Shown: positions 49,329-58,460, counted from the first letter of the stretch. The stretch is 64,000 nucleotides of DNA from Sphaerochaetaceae bacterium (GCA_028532915.1 JAQQAI010000054.1:1-64000), one strand, 5' to 3'. Translations and numbers: made by a program. Notes: generated by a model not told the origin, from the letters alone.

Positions 49329-51116
49329 CTATTTGAGGATGCCGTCCTTCATCAGATCATTGATGTTCAATGAATTCGAATATGGCACTTCAAGCGTTCC
49401 GTCATTCACCATTTCAATGATCTCATCGCGGTAGGGACTGGATAGATCGACACCCACGATCTTCCAGTTGTTGTCGACTGTCGGGTGGATCACTCCCTCT
49501 TCTTTGATGTACTGAACAAGCATGTCCCTGATTGAATTAGGAGATTCCCATTCTCTTTTTCCTTCAACAAGATTCTGGGCCTTCAGGGCGGATGAGTAGC
49601 GGTAATTATTCACAGCCAGAGTGAGATTCTGATCATCTCTTAGAGGTTCCCCTTTGAACATCACATTTCTGATCCGACTGCCTTCGGGCTGTGAAAGATC
49701 GATCTCGTAATCGACACCTGCGAACATATCGTACAGATAACCGGGTTTTTCCGGGTTGAAGCTGATGGAGATGTCGCCCTTCTTCCACTGATTATAACAG
49801 GCAGCGGACCACTCCATGTAATCTTTCAGTTCACGTCCGGTGACAGGGACTCTGTAGAGGGTATTGTCATATTTATAAATGCCGAAAATCGTCCCGTAGT
49901 TGATGTCGCCTTTCAGGATGTTGCTGGTATCGGAGAACAGTGCCGCTGCCGAGACATCGGCACCACTGTTTTCCAGCTGGACCTTGTTGATGAGATCCAT
50001 AACAGCAGTATCTCTCAGTTTTCCTTCAGGGATTCCCCGTATTTCGTTTTCAGGCTGAAAATCGACACTGGCTTGCCCGAAGATTCCCCCGGAAGGCTGC
50101 CCGTCTTCCCCCTTTGTTCCGCCGCTGATAAAATCTCTGGTTGCCTGATGTGATTCGGCGATGAAATCGAGAGACCTGAACTGCTCTGACGGCTCATAAT
50201 CGTCCATATCGATGACCTGAACCGAAGAGGCAATCACCTCTTTGTTCTCATCGACAGTAAGATCGAACCGGACGACCTCTCTTCCAAGATTCCTTGCCGA
50301 ACCGACCACGGTGTTTCCCATCTTTTCCTGCAGCGTCGTATGAGCATGCCCGAGAAGCAGTACATCGATATCGGGATTCATCTCGAGTATCTTCATCCCT
50401 CCGTCGCTTCCGAAATCTTCGTCATATTCAGGATAGAGTCCTACGTGAGCTACCACGATGATGACATCGGCCTTATCCTTCACGATATTTACGACCCTCT
50501 GCGTAGCAGGGCCGACCGGTGCAAAATTGAATGCATCAACTTTCTCTCCATCCCAACGGGGCGCATTGGGATTTGTCATTCCGATGATGGCTATTCTCAG
50601 TCCACCTCTGTTCACGATGGTGTAGGGGAGAGCCGCCATGGCACCGTCAACACGGGAGAGGTTTCCCGCGAGCACAGGGAAATCAGCAAGACTCTGCAGC
50701 CGGCAGATAAGATCTTCACCGAAGTTGAATTCATGGTTGCCCAGCGTCATACTGTCGTAGTCCAGATAGTTCATTGCCGAGATCACCGGGTGAGGGCCTT
50801 CCTGCTTGTTGTAGATGTCATCGGTCAGAATCGTTCCCTGCACAGTGTCCCCGTTATCGACGAGGATCACATAGGGCTCTTCACTTCGCACCTGTTTCAC
50901 ATAGGAAGCGATACGTGCCATACCGTTGTTGGTCGTCTCCTTGTCATTCTCATAACTGAATCCCCAGATATTTCCATGAATATCTGTGGTCCCTATGATC
51001 GTAAGATCCATCGGACCGGAGAATTCTCTGGTTCCTTCAGCCCAAAGCGACGGGGTGACCAGAAGAATGATCATGAGAGCGATTCCTATAAGGAATCTGT
51101 TGCGTGATTGTTTCAT
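49329..51116 (-). CDS. Periplasmic 5'-nucleotidase / 2',3'-cyclic phosphodiesterase (UshA/CpdB family)
   Basis: This 595-aa protein has a signal peptide (IGIALMIILLVTPSLWAEG) and two domains. The metallophosphoesterase domain shows GTTDIHGN, VDNGDTVQG, GNHEFNFG, VAHVGLYPE and LGHAHT, the five metal-ligand blocks. The C-terminal 5_nucleotid_C domain (DVSAAALF, YDNTLYRVPVTGRELKDYMEWS, NYRYSS) binds the substrate. It hydrolyses nucleotides or cyclic nucleotides in the periplasm to scavenge nucleosides and phosphate. The ATG at 51116 has GGAGGT upstream; the frame to 51131 begins inside that ribosome site. UshA-, CpdB- and YfkN-type specificities cannot be separated here. Confidence 0.92.
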   Translation of the reverse strand: MKQSRNRFLIGIALMIILLVTPSLWAEGTREFSGPMDLTIIGTTDIHGNIWGFSYENDKETTNNGMARIASYVKQVRSEEPYVILVDNGDTVQGTILTDDIYNKQEGPHPVISAMNYLDYDSMTLGNHEFNFGEDLICRLQSLADFPVLAGNLSRVDGAMAALPYTIVNRGGLRIAIIGMTNPNAPRWDGEKVDAFNFAPVGPATQRVVNIVKDKADVIIVVAHVGLYPEYDEDFGSDGGMKILEMNPDIDVLLLGHAHTTLQEKMGNTVVGSARNLGREVVRFDLTVDENKEVIASSVQVIDMDDYEPSEQFRSLDFIAESHQATRDFISGGTKGEDGQPSGGIFGQASVDFQPENEIRGIPEGKLRDTAVMDLINKVQLENSGADVSAAALFSDTSNILKGDINYGTIFGIYKYDNTLYRVPVTGRELKDYMEWSAACYNQWKKGDISISFNPEKPGYLYDMFAGVDYEIDLSQPEGSRIRNVMFKGEPLRDDQNLTLAVNNYRYSSALKAQNLVEGKREWESPNSIRDMLVQYIKEEGVIHPTVDNNWKIVGVDLSSPYRDEIIEMVNDGTLEVPYSNSLNINDLMKDGILK

Positions 51117-51226
51117 CTGCCATACCTCCATAAAACAATATTGTATTTAGACCAAATGGTTTTTACTAACGTAACGGCAGCATCAGAGGAATCTCTTTGA
51201 ATAACAATACCCAACTGCTTCACGGG

Positions 51227-51718
51227 TCATACGACAACATTGCTGTCCGACTTGATCTGTGCCATGGCAAGAAGGTTGTCGGTGCAGCGAAGTCTTCTTG
51301 AAATATCGCGGGCGAGATTGAGCATCATCATCGTATAGAGCGGAAGGTCGATTTTGGAAAGCTGGTAGAAATCTTTGTTATCAAGTGAAACGAGTGAAGT
51401 CTCCTTCCTCGCTATCGCCGAGGCCGCACAGGGCTGTACGTCGATAAGTTCCATCTCTCCGAAGGAATCACCTTCTTTTAGTGTTACGATGTTCCTGATC
51501 TTCAGCATGTTCTCGGGAGCATGCTTCACAATAGAAACAGATCCCTTTACGATGAAGTAGACAGTGGCATTGAACTCTCCCTGTCTGAGAATATAAGTTC
51601 CTTCTGTCACGGTTCGTTCTTTGATATACGGACGCACGGTATCAAGCTGGCGGTCGGTAAGACCACCGAAAAGACTGTATCTATTAAAGAATGAATTGGC
51701 AATCAGACATTCACTCAT
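51227..51718 (-). CDS. Cyclic-nucleotide-binding-domain protein with degenerate phosphate cassette
   Basis: This 163-aa protein is essentially one CAP_ED/cNMP domain (YSLFGGLTDRQLDTVRPYIKERTVTEGTYILRQGE, VYFIVKGSVSIV, LKEGDSFGEMELIDVQPCAASAIA), followed by two helices and no HTH domain. The phosphate-binding cassette normally reads FGE.AL....RsAt; here the Arg that contacts the cyclic phosphate is Cys/Ala (PCAAS), so cAMP binding is doubtful. It is likely co-transcribed after the QueG-like gene (15-bp gap). A sensor or scaffold role is possible, but there is no direct evidence. Confidence 0.8.
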   Translation of the reverse strand: MSECLIANSFFNRYSLFGGLTDRQLDTVRPYIKERTVTEGTYILRQGEFNATVYFIVKGSVSIVKHAPENMLKIRNIVTLKEGDSFGEMELIDVQPCAASAIARKETSLVSLDNKDFYQLSKIDLPLYTMMMLNLARDISRRLRCTDNLLAMAQIKSDSNVVV

Positions 51719-51733
51719 ATATCAATCATACTC

Positions 51734-52669
51734 TCACGTCATCGGGAAATCAAGAGAGTGAGTGTGCTTCATGTGGGCCTTTCTGATCCTATCGAACGGG
51801 GATTTGAAAAAGGTGCAGCTGTTGATACAGATAGAGCATCCGTAACGGGTGGAGAATGGAACAGCACATCGAGTGTAATCGAGATGATGGTTGTCTGATG
51901 TATCTTCTATAGCATGAGACGGGCAGGCGGTGACACACCTGTTGCAGCTTTTGCAGAAATCTCTGATCCACATATATTCATTCTCTTTACTGAAGGGAAG
52001 GTTCTCGATATCAGTAAATACTGCAGCAATGCGGATGCAGGGGCCGAATGTGGGCGTGATCAGAAGGCCGCTTTTTCCCACCGCCCCCAAATTGGCCTTC
52101 TGTGCGAGATGAGGGTATTTCACTTCTCCTCCCAGAGCCGGTCCTGCTTCTCCGTGAAAATTGTTTTCATTCAGATATCGTTTGATGCTGTTTACCGCAC
52201 GATTCAGTGCATAATAGGTTCTGAAGATCTCCTTTTGAGACTTTTTTGAAGGAGCCGATTCCATGATCGTTCGATCCATATGCATGAGCAGGACGATCGC
52301 ATTCGGATAGACGATCTTCTGATTCGAGAAGATATCCGAACGAGCCGTCTTCGCCCATCCTATCTCATCTATACCCAAAGAGAATATGAATTCTTTCAAT
52401 TCACACAGACCTTCTTCGTCTATACTGGTTCTGAATGATTCAGGTTGATCATTGACCTCTTTGTACGATCTTTTCAACTCTCTTATGCATCCTGCCAGGT
52501 ATGGTCCTATACGAAAAACCGATCGCAATACACTCGAAAACTTTCCGTACCGCAGCACGATATCGGGGACGAACTGCCCTTCTGATGAGTTCTCATCAGG
52601 GAGAATATAGCGGGTAGTTTTCTTCTCATACGAATGGATCGACGGAAGGTGTTTCCTGATATCAATCAT
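51734..52669 (-). CDS. QueG-like / reductive-dehalogenase-like iron-sulfur protein
   Basis: This 311-aa protein has two [4Fe-4S] ferredoxin-type motifs at its C-terminal third: CKSCNRCVTACP and CAVPFSTRYGCSICINSC. The middle (HLAQKANLGAVGKSGLLITPTFGPCIRIAAVFTD) matches epoxyqueuosine reductase QueG and related proteins (AGLGW.GKnsLLI.p..Gsw..l..i.Td). QueG needs cobalamin, and the family shares its fold with reductive dehalogenases. The N-terminal portion diverges from QueG, so it may be a paralogue with another substrate. AAGGAGT precedes the ATG. It is divergent from the cobalamin riboswitch at about 52795, so both may respond to B12 status (inference). Confidence 0.8.
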   Translation of the reverse strand: MIDIRKHLPSIHSYEKKTTRYILPDENSSEGQFVPDIVLRYGKFSSVLRSVFRIGPYLAGCIRELKRSYKEVNDQPESFRTSIDEEGLCELKEFIFSLGIDEIGWAKTARSDIFSNQKIVYPNAIVLLMHMDRTIMESAPSKKSQKEIFRTYYALNRAVNSIKRYLNENNFHGEAGPALGGEVKYPHLAQKANLGAVGKSGLLITPTFGPCIRIAAVFTDIENLPFSKENEYMWIRDFCKSCNRCVTACPSHAIEDTSDNHHLDYTRCAVPFSTRYGCSICINSCTFFKSPFDRIRKAHMKHTHSLDFPMT

Positions 52670-52791
52670 GCTTACTCCTTTCTATCATGATAGCCGATTA
52701 AAGATATTTATCAAATGACTGTTACCGACAATTCTGTCGCTCAAAACGATAACAGCTGGACACGAAAAGAAAACTGTTCTATTCTGTTCAG

Positions 52792-52950
52792 ACATTCATA
52801 AGGATGAGAGAGCGAGGAAGAGGAGTGAGAATCTCCCGCGGACCCGCCACTGTGAGGAAGGAACACCGATACACGAAGCCACTGGAACATAGGTTCCGGG
52901 AAGGCGTACCGGTGAAGGCCTCCAAGCCAGGATATTTGCCTCTTGTCATC
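52792..52950 (+). promoter_or_regulatory. Cobalamin riboswitch
   Basis: The B12-box and conserved core are visible in order: GAGTGAGAATCTCCCGCGG (52826-52844), ACCCGCCACTGTGAGG (52845 on), GAAGCCACTGGAA (52878 on), GGGAAGGCG (52899 on) and AGCCAGGATA (52924 on). These match the adenosylcobalamin aptamer (CCCGCCACTGT, AAGCCACTG, GGGAAGG, AGCCAGGA). After it, CTAAACACAG...CTGAGTTGTTTTAG can form an imperfect hairpin, a candidate expression platform. It lies about 100 bp before a lipoprotein gene and so would shut off the uptake operon at 53055-60636 when B12 is ample. Confidence 0.93.
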
Positions 52951-53054
52951 TTACTAAACACAGCTTCGTGGTCTGAGTTGTTTTAGGGTAGACTCTTCAT
53001 ATACACCCATACCCGCATCCGTTCAGATTCATTTGAAGCACAAAGGAGATTTTG

Positions 53055-53606
53055 ATGAAACACATCAATCGCTGGCGTGCCGTACTCGGTACAATCGTAT
53101 TGGCAGCTCTTGTCGTCTTTGCTTCGACAGGATGTTCTCTGTTCCTATCTTCCACGATGCCGCCCGAAGGGAGCTACGAACTTGTGGGCGATTATGGAAC
53201 TGAAACCTGGGATATCGATGAGGATACCATCAGTTATGACAGCGGCTATACTTCATATGAAGCCGATATCATCTCTACAGTCGTAGATTCCTTCAATGCC
53301 GGTGACAGCACGATCGTAAGTTCAGGTTCATCTCCATCGGGAGATTACGGGTATATGGTGATTCAATATACAACAGTATCTGATGAAGGAACAGGAGAAG
53401 TGGGCAAGTACAACATCTTCCGCTGGCAGGAGAATGCCGATGATGCATCCGCGATGGATTTCACTCAGGGGTATAAGGATGCAGATGGGGAGTCTCCCTA
53501 TATCAATGCACTCTTCGATACCGCACAGGATGCTGTCGATGGGGCTACCAATGACAACGGCTACTTCTCATTTGCCTCTGAAGGGGCTGTTTTACAGACA
53601 TTATAA
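53055..53606 (+). CDS. First lipoprotein of the B12-riboswitch operon
   Basis: This 183-aa protein has a signal peptide with lipobox FASTGC (about residue 27). The mature domain (GSYELVGDYGTETWDIDEDTISYDSG, GDYGYMVIQYTTVSDEGTGEVGKYNIFRWQENADD) is a lipocalin- or beta-sandwich-like stretch with no recognised family. The ATG at 53055 has AAAGGAGA upstream. It comes immediately after the cobalamin riboswitch, so it should be B12-repressed, and is probably an accessory to uptake; it might bind cobamides, but that is inference. Confidence 0.75.
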   Translation: MKHINRWRAVLGTIVLAALVVFASTGCSLFLSSTMPPEGSYELVGDYGTETWDIDEDTISYDSGYTSYEADIISTVVDSFNAGDSTIVSSGSSPSGDYGYMVIQYTTVSDEGTGEVGKYNIFRWQENADDASAMDFTQGYKDADGESPYINALFDTAQDAVDGATNDNGYFSFASEGAVLQTL

Positions 53607-53615
53607 GGGACATCG

Positions 53616-54563
53616 ATGAAAAAAGCCCTTGTCCCCATGATTGTCGCATTCTCATTTCTCTTTGCCGCCTGCTCCACTGATGCAGTTACTCAGTCGCCTT
53701 ATATCGTCGGGGTGACCGAATATGTGTACGGAGTAGGGCAGCATGCTCAATTGGTATCAGAAGGGGAAGAAGAGAATCTGATCGGAGCAACGACGAATTA
53801 TGTGAGACTTGGCGGCTGGGGCGGTTATATCACCGGCCGGTTCGACCACAGTGTGGTCAACCAGGAAGCTGAACATGACGGATACGATCTTGCAATCTAT
53901 CCTCAAGGCGGAGCGGGAAACGAACCGGCTGTGATATACGTGATGAGTGATACCAACGAGAATCAGAAGGCTGATGATGTATGGTATCAGATCAAAGGAA
54001 GCGAATACGATTCGCAGCAGACTGTCACCGTACGGTACTACAAGAACGAGGATTCTGAAGGTTCGATCTTTTACACGATAGACGGAGTAAGTGACGACTC
54101 ATATATCCTTACTGCGAGTGAGTCCTACAACGGTCCTTCATCTTTATGGTGGTGGCCTTTCTACGACACGCTCGATTTCGAATCCATCGAAGGAGCGTCC
54201 GCCGGTGATGACGAGAAGGGAACATACATATCATTCACTGCTGTGATGCTGCCCGATTCAAAAGAGTTCTCAGGCACTTCATGGATCGATATCCCTGACA
54301 GATTCCTGTATGGATACGGTGAGAATTACGGCGGTGAAGATTATCATCTCGTTCCGTTCGGAAAGTCCGAGAAGATGGCGAATTTGATCGACATCTCGGA
54401 TGCAGTTGATGATAAAGGAGATGATGTCTATCTTCCTTCGATCGATTTTATCAAAATTCAGACCGGAGTGTTTCAGGTGTGCGGTGATCTCAATGAGATA
54501 TCCAGCGAGATTGCAGCTGTTGCCGATCTAAGTATGCTGGGGGACGAATGGGAACTCGAATGA
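53616..54563 (+). CDS. B12-operon surface lipoprotein similar to Bacteroidetes 'cell surface protein'
   Basis: This 315-aa lipoprotein (lipobox FAAC near residue 19) contains GRFDHSVVNQEAEHDGYDLAIYPQ, EPAVIYVMSDTNENQKADDVWYQIKGS and a tryptophan-rich WWWPFYDT segment. The Dx[ND]xNxxxDDxWY...GSEY pattern is the one I know from lipoproteins of Bacteroidetes loci under cobalamin riboswitches. The DTNENQKADD stretch resembles a Ca2+-binding loop. A surface cobalamin-binding or escort role is likely but not proven. Its stop overlaps the next gene's start (ATGA). Confidence 0.8.
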   Translation: MKKALVPMIVAFSFLFAACSTDAVTQSPYIVGVTEYVYGVGQHAQLVSEGEEENLIGATTNYVRLGGWGGYITGRFDHSVVNQEAEHDGYDLAIYPQGGAGNEPAVIYVMSDTNENQKADDVWYQIKGSEYDSQQTVTVRYYKNEDSEGSIFYTIDGVSDDSYILTASESYNGPSSLWWWPFYDTLDFESIEGASAGDDEKGTYISFTAVMLPDSKEFSGTSWIDIPDRFLYGYGENYGGEDYHLVPFGKSEKMANLIDISDAVDDKGDDVYLPSIDFIKIQTGVFQVCGDLNEISSEIAAVADLSMLGDEWELE

Positions 54564-55312
54564 GAAAGTATCTTGCATCTATTCTGATCTTTTCAGTATT
54601 TGTCTCTCTATCCGCACAGATGCCGCAGTATGCGAACGCGAGTGAGAGGGCTTTCCCGTTTCTGGAGGCCCTCGATGTACTCGATACGATGAGCGCGATC
54701 GACTCTCTTTCGTACGTTGTCAGCGAAATTAGTGTTCGCACGATCGTTGATAATGATGCGGTCATTGCGGACACCTTATCCTATCCTCCTTTCATTTCGA
54801 TCGCTTCGGCATATCCATCATTCATATTCGTTGACGAAGAGAGTTTTCCGCAGCTGCTTGTAAAACAGAAGGTCGTGGTTTATCCCGGTGTCCATCCGCT
54901 TTTCAGACTACAGCTCATTCTTAAGTTCGGACGGATATTCGGCAGACAGAAGATGGCTGTGGAACTGTATGAGAAGGAAAAGGAAGAGTATCAGAAGCTT
55001 CTTGATTATCTTTCCTATCAGAAGTTCGAAAAACCTCAGGTGACGCTTTTTAGTGAAGATGAATATCTTGAGGCGTTTTTCATCGATGCGGGAGCTTCAC
55101 TCTCGTATGAGAACAACCCGCCTTCTACATCTATCATCTTCAGCTTTGATGGAAGATACTATTCGTTCGACAAGAGGGAGAACGGATCCGGATACAGCGA
55201 TGTTAACTCATCGGCAGTTATCCACCCCCATTACCTGCTGTCAGATATCATCACTCTTTTATACAGCGGTGACCGATCTTCTCTCACCTACATTGAAGAG
55301 GTGAGTTCATGA
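54560..55312 (+). CDS. Short BtuF-like periplasmic binding protein
   Basis: This 250-aa protein has a signal peptide (RKYLASILIFSVFVSLSAQ). The mature part has features of class-III (BtuF/FepB-type) binding proteins: FISIASAYPSFIFVDEESFPQLLVKQKVVVYPGVH, then a linker helix KFGRIFGRQKMAVELYEKEKEEYQKLLDYL, then a second lobe. It is shorter than typical BtuF and lacks a lipobox. No btuC or btuD gene follows in the window, so the ABC importer it would serve must be encoded elsewhere. It is coupled at both ends by ATGA overlaps (54560-54563, 55309-55312). The assignment is an inference from context plus weak resemblance. Confidence 0.6.
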   Translation: MRKYLASILIFSVFVSLSAQMPQYANASERAFPFLEALDVLDTMSAIDSLSYVVSEISVRTIVDNDAVIADTLSYPPFISIASAYPSFIFVDEESFPQLLVKQKVVVYPGVHPLFRLQLILKFGRIFGRQKMAVELYEKEKEEYQKLLDYLSYQKFEKPQVTLFSEDEYLEAFFIDAGASLSYENNPPSTSIIFSFDGRYYSFDKRENGSGYSDVNSSAVIHPHYLLSDIITLLYSGDRSSLTYIEEVSS

Positions 55313-57345
55313 GAAGAGCTTCTGTTCTGTTTCTGTTTATCCTGCTCTCTTTTCATGCGCTCTGTGCAGAAGATGTTCAGACCTATGTGATCACCGCGGA
55401 GGCTGTTACGGATAAAACGGAGTATTCGTACGACAGGAGGGTCATCGACGTCAGTGAGATGAATGTGAGTGAATCGGATACACTTGAGGACCTTCTTGCA
55501 CAGGATGCTCAGGTGACACTGATATCAAGCGGATCGTCGATGATGTCGACGACCGTAAGCCTTCGCGGATCCGATGCAGAGCATGTGGTCATCTTCGTAG
55601 ACGGAAGAAGAGTGAATTCGCTCCAGACCGGCTCATACGATCTGTCGGCGATCCCTCTCTACAATGTGCAGAAGGTTGAGATCCTGCAGGGCGGGATGAG
55701 TGCAGCTTACGGAGAGAACGCCATCGGCGGTGTGATCAACATCATCACCAAAGAAGGGCGTGAAGGAGCCTCCTCTTTCAGTGCCGATGTATCATACGGA
55801 TCATTTCAGACTGTGAAAGGATCTGCCTATCTCGAAAAGAGCTGGATCATCTCCTCTCTGGATTCCCATCCGTTCACTCAACAGGCTCTCAATTATCCTG
55901 AATCATCTCTTCAGCTCTCTTTCGGTGCCTATGGAGAAAGCAGTGACGGAGATTTCACCTATACCCATGAACTGACACAGAACGAACAGATCAGAATCAA
56001 TGCCGGAGGATACAGAGCCGGTACAAGCGGGAAACTTGACTATGTGATCAGCAAATCGAAAGATATCGGAATCAAAGCGGATTTTCAGCTGTATACGGAT
56101 GAAAAGGGTGTGCCGGGTACTGTAGAATTTCCTTTGTCGGATTCTCTTATGAGTGACGACAAAGTCCTCGCAGCGCTTTCTTTCTATGCCGAGAATAATC
56201 CTGTTGCCGATTTTACTGCTGACATTTCGGTCTCGTCTGTCAACAGGACATATGATCCTGATACGGAAAGTACCGATGAGACCCGTTTTGATCACCATTA
56301 TAATGATACATATACACTTTCTGCAGATGCGAAACGGACAGACGTATTCGGCCCTCTGATAAATACACTTTCACTACATACCGATATTCAGCTGGATTCC
56401 CTTGTTTCGACCGCATTGGAGACTCCTTCGGATGACGGAACTGTCGAAGAGGGCTCTTTCTCCCGCTTCCATACAGCGCTGGCAGTGCATGATGAACTAT
56501 CCTACGAAAAAGATAACCTCTCTTTATCTTTTCTTCCATCGTTGAGATATGAGAACAGCGAGATCACCGATGAGGATTCTTCCTATCTGAAACAGAGCAC
56601 CAACAGTGCATGGAACATCGGGTTCGCAGTGAATCTGGGTAAATCTTTTTCTATCAGAGCGAATACGGGGACCTCGTTCAGAGTCCCCTCCTTCGATGAT
56701 CTTTTCTGGTCTTCAACCGCCTTCGCGGTCGGAAATCCCTATCTGGAGGACGAGACGGCTGAAACATTCGATATCAAAGTAGATGCACAGCTTCTCTCCT
56801 CCTGGTCGGTGATGGTTTCCTATTTCTCCCAGAATCTGGACAATATGATCCTGTGGAGTCCTTCTCCTACCGGACAGTGGTCTCCCGACAATATCGGGGA
56901 GGCAAGAAAGAGAGGCGTAGACATCTCGACCTCTCTCTCTTTTCCTTTTGCCTCCGATACCCGCTCTTCGGTAAAATTGAAATACTCATATCTCGATTGT
57001 GTCGATATGACCGAAGGGACTGCCACATACCTCAAAACGATCCCGTACATACCGAAACATACCTTCTCGGCGTTTGTCTCACTTGATATCACCGAACGGG
57101 TAAGAACGACTTTGTCGGTCACCCACACTGGCTACCGGTATCTGACCGCGGAGAACACCAAGATCATCCCCTCGTATACGAAAGTCGATCTTTCAGCTTC
57201 ATGGCAGGTCACTAATCGATGGAAGGTTCTTGCAGGTATCGATAACCTGCTCGACCAGCAGTACTATGATATCCAGTTCTATCCTGTCCCCGGTATCAGC
57301 GCCCGAATATCGGTCAACTATACACGAAAAGGAGTCTCCAAATGA
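55309..57345 (+). CDS. btuB: TonB-dependent outer-membrane receptor, BtuB-like
   Basis: This 678-aa receptor has a signal peptide (SVLFLFILLSFHALCAED), a TonB box-like TYVITAEAV, and a plug domain (LEDLLAQDAQVTLISSG, STTVSLRGSDAEHVVIFVDGRRVNS, VQKVEILQGGMSAAYGENAIGGVINIITK). A 22-strand barrel follows, ending in a C-terminal KVDLSASWQ...LLDQQYYDIQFYPVPGISARISVNYT block. This is a BtuB-family layout. With the riboswitch before it, cobalamin is the predicted substrate. It overlaps its neighbours on both sides by 4 bp. Confidence 0.92.
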   Translation: MRRASVLFLFILLSFHALCAEDVQTYVITAEAVTDKTEYSYDRRVIDVSEMNVSESDTLEDLLAQDAQVTLISSGSSMMSTTVSLRGSDAEHVVIFVDGRRVNSLQTGSYDLSAIPLYNVQKVEILQGGMSAAYGENAIGGVINIITKEGREGASSFSADVSYGSFQTVKGSAYLEKSWIISSLDSHPFTQQALNYPESSLQLSFGAYGESSDGDFTYTHELTQNEQIRINAGGYRAGTSGKLDYVISKSKDIGIKADFQLYTDEKGVPGTVEFPLSDSLMSDDKVLAALSFYAENNPVADFTADISVSSVNRTYDPDTESTDETRFDHHYNDTYTLSADAKRTDVFGPLINTLSLHTDIQLDSLVSTALETPSDDGTVEEGSFSRFHTALAVHDELSYEKDNLSLSFLPSLRYENSEITDEDSSYLKQSTNSAWNIGFAVNLGKSFSIRANTGTSFRVPSFDDLFWSSTAFAVGNPYLEDETAETFDIKVDAQLLSSWSVMVSYFSQNLDNMILWSPSPTGQWSPDNIGEARKRGVDISTSLSFPFASDTRSSVKLKYSYLDCVDMTEGTATYLKTIPYIPKHTFSAFVSLDITERVRTTLSVTHTGYRYLTAENTKIIPSYTKVDLSASWQVTNRWKVLAGIDNLLDQQYYDIQFYPVPGISARISVNYTRKGVSK

Positions 57346-58457
57346 GCAGAAAAAACACATTCACGTCGGCGGCAGTATTGTTTTTGACCTTTCTATTGTG
57401 TATCGGTTGTGATCCTCAACTCACTTCTGGGTTGAGAGAGCAGGATGTCTCGAGGGAGATATTCGTCATCAACAGCCTTGCCCAGACGATCTCGTATTAT
57501 GATATCGACCGGCAGCAGCTGTACAACCGCAGCGCCGACGGCATGCCGTTTACCGTCGGCACTGCTCCGAACCAGCTTATCTACGATGACACGCGCGATT
57601 ATCTGTACTGCGTCAATTCACTGAGCAATTCGATTTCCATCTTCGATCAGGGGACGCTCGAGATGCTCGATGAGTTCTATCTGGGACCGTCGATCAATCC
57701 ATGGAGCATGACTCTCAATGACGATGATTCCACGTATGCCTATGTGAGCGCCTATGTGGGTGACACGATCGAGATCATCGATTTGGATACACTGGAGACA
57801 GTAGAGTCTGTTTCGATTCCTTCAGACGCATCAAATCCGGAGCAGATCGAATATCATGAGGGTCATGTATATCTCTCATACGTGAACTATGATGATGGTG
57901 ATTTTCTCGAGGGAGGGATCCTGGTTTACACGGCCGAAGGCGGTTCTCTCTCTCTGTTGCAGCAATTGAAGGTCCACGAGCAGGCGAATCCGCAGAGTTT
58001 CTTCATCGATGAGAACAATAGTCAGCTCCATCTGATCTGTACGGGAGTGAATGAGTCTGAAGCCGATGACGGGACGGTCGAGATCTTCTCGATGAAGGAT
58101 GACGGTTCTGTGGAATATAGAGATACCCTTGAGATCGGAGGGTCTCCCACTTTCTTCCCATACGCAATCGATTATGACGATTCGATCATCTATCTTGCCA
58201 ATACAGGCGGCTATCTCACATCATACTCACTTCAGAACGGAGAGAGAGAACCTGCTGTCGTTCATGATTCGTCCTCCCCATTGTTCGAAGATGCAGATGA
58301 ATCTCTGTTCGCCGGTGTCGCCATCTATGATGATAAGATCATGATAAGTGCCTTCAGCAGCGATGAGTTGCTGATCATAGACGAGGAGGGTGAATTGCTG
58401 AATGAGATCTCAAGCGGGGACGGACCTCATTACCTGCTCGTTCAGGAGGATGACTAG
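57342..58457 (+). CDS. BtuG-like surface lipoprotein with YVTN-type beta-propeller
   Basis: This 371-aa lipoprotein (signal ending LCIGC, about residue 23) has a beta-propeller of YVTN/YncE-like repeats: EIFVINSLAQTISYYDID, YLYCVNSLSNSISIFDQG, YAYVSAYVGDTIEIIDLD, and further blades to SDELLIIDEEGELLNEISSG. In Bacteroides the lipoprotein propeller BtuG sits on top of BtuB and binds B12 with very high affinity. This gene is the immediate neighbour of the BtuB-like gene (4-bp overlap), under a cobalamin riboswitch, which supports the same role. Sequence similarity alone cannot prove it: YVTN propellers are common. Confidence 0.78.
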   Translation: MSRKNTFTSAAVLFLTFLLCIGCDPQLTSGLREQDVSREIFVINSLAQTISYYDIDRQQLYNRSADGMPFTVGTAPNQLIYDDTRDYLYCVNSLSNSISIFDQGTLEMLDEFYLGPSINPWSMTLNDDDSTYAYVSAYVGDTIEIIDLDTLETVESVSIPSDASNPEQIEYHEGHVYLSYVNYDDGDFLEGGILVYTAEGGSLSLLQQLKVHEQANPQSFFIDENNSQLHLICTGVNESEADDGTVEIFSMKDDGSVEYRDTLEIGGSPTFFPYAIDYDDSIIYLANTGGYLTSYSLQNGEREPAVVHDSSSPLFEDADESLFAGVAIYDDKIMISAFSSDELLIIDEEGELLNEISSGDGPHYLLVQEDD

Positions 58458-58460
58458 ATC

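Noticed and set aside
50340-51107. 255-codon plus-strand frame
   Set aside because: It is antisense to the 5'-nucleotidase gene, has low-complexity composition and no homology features.
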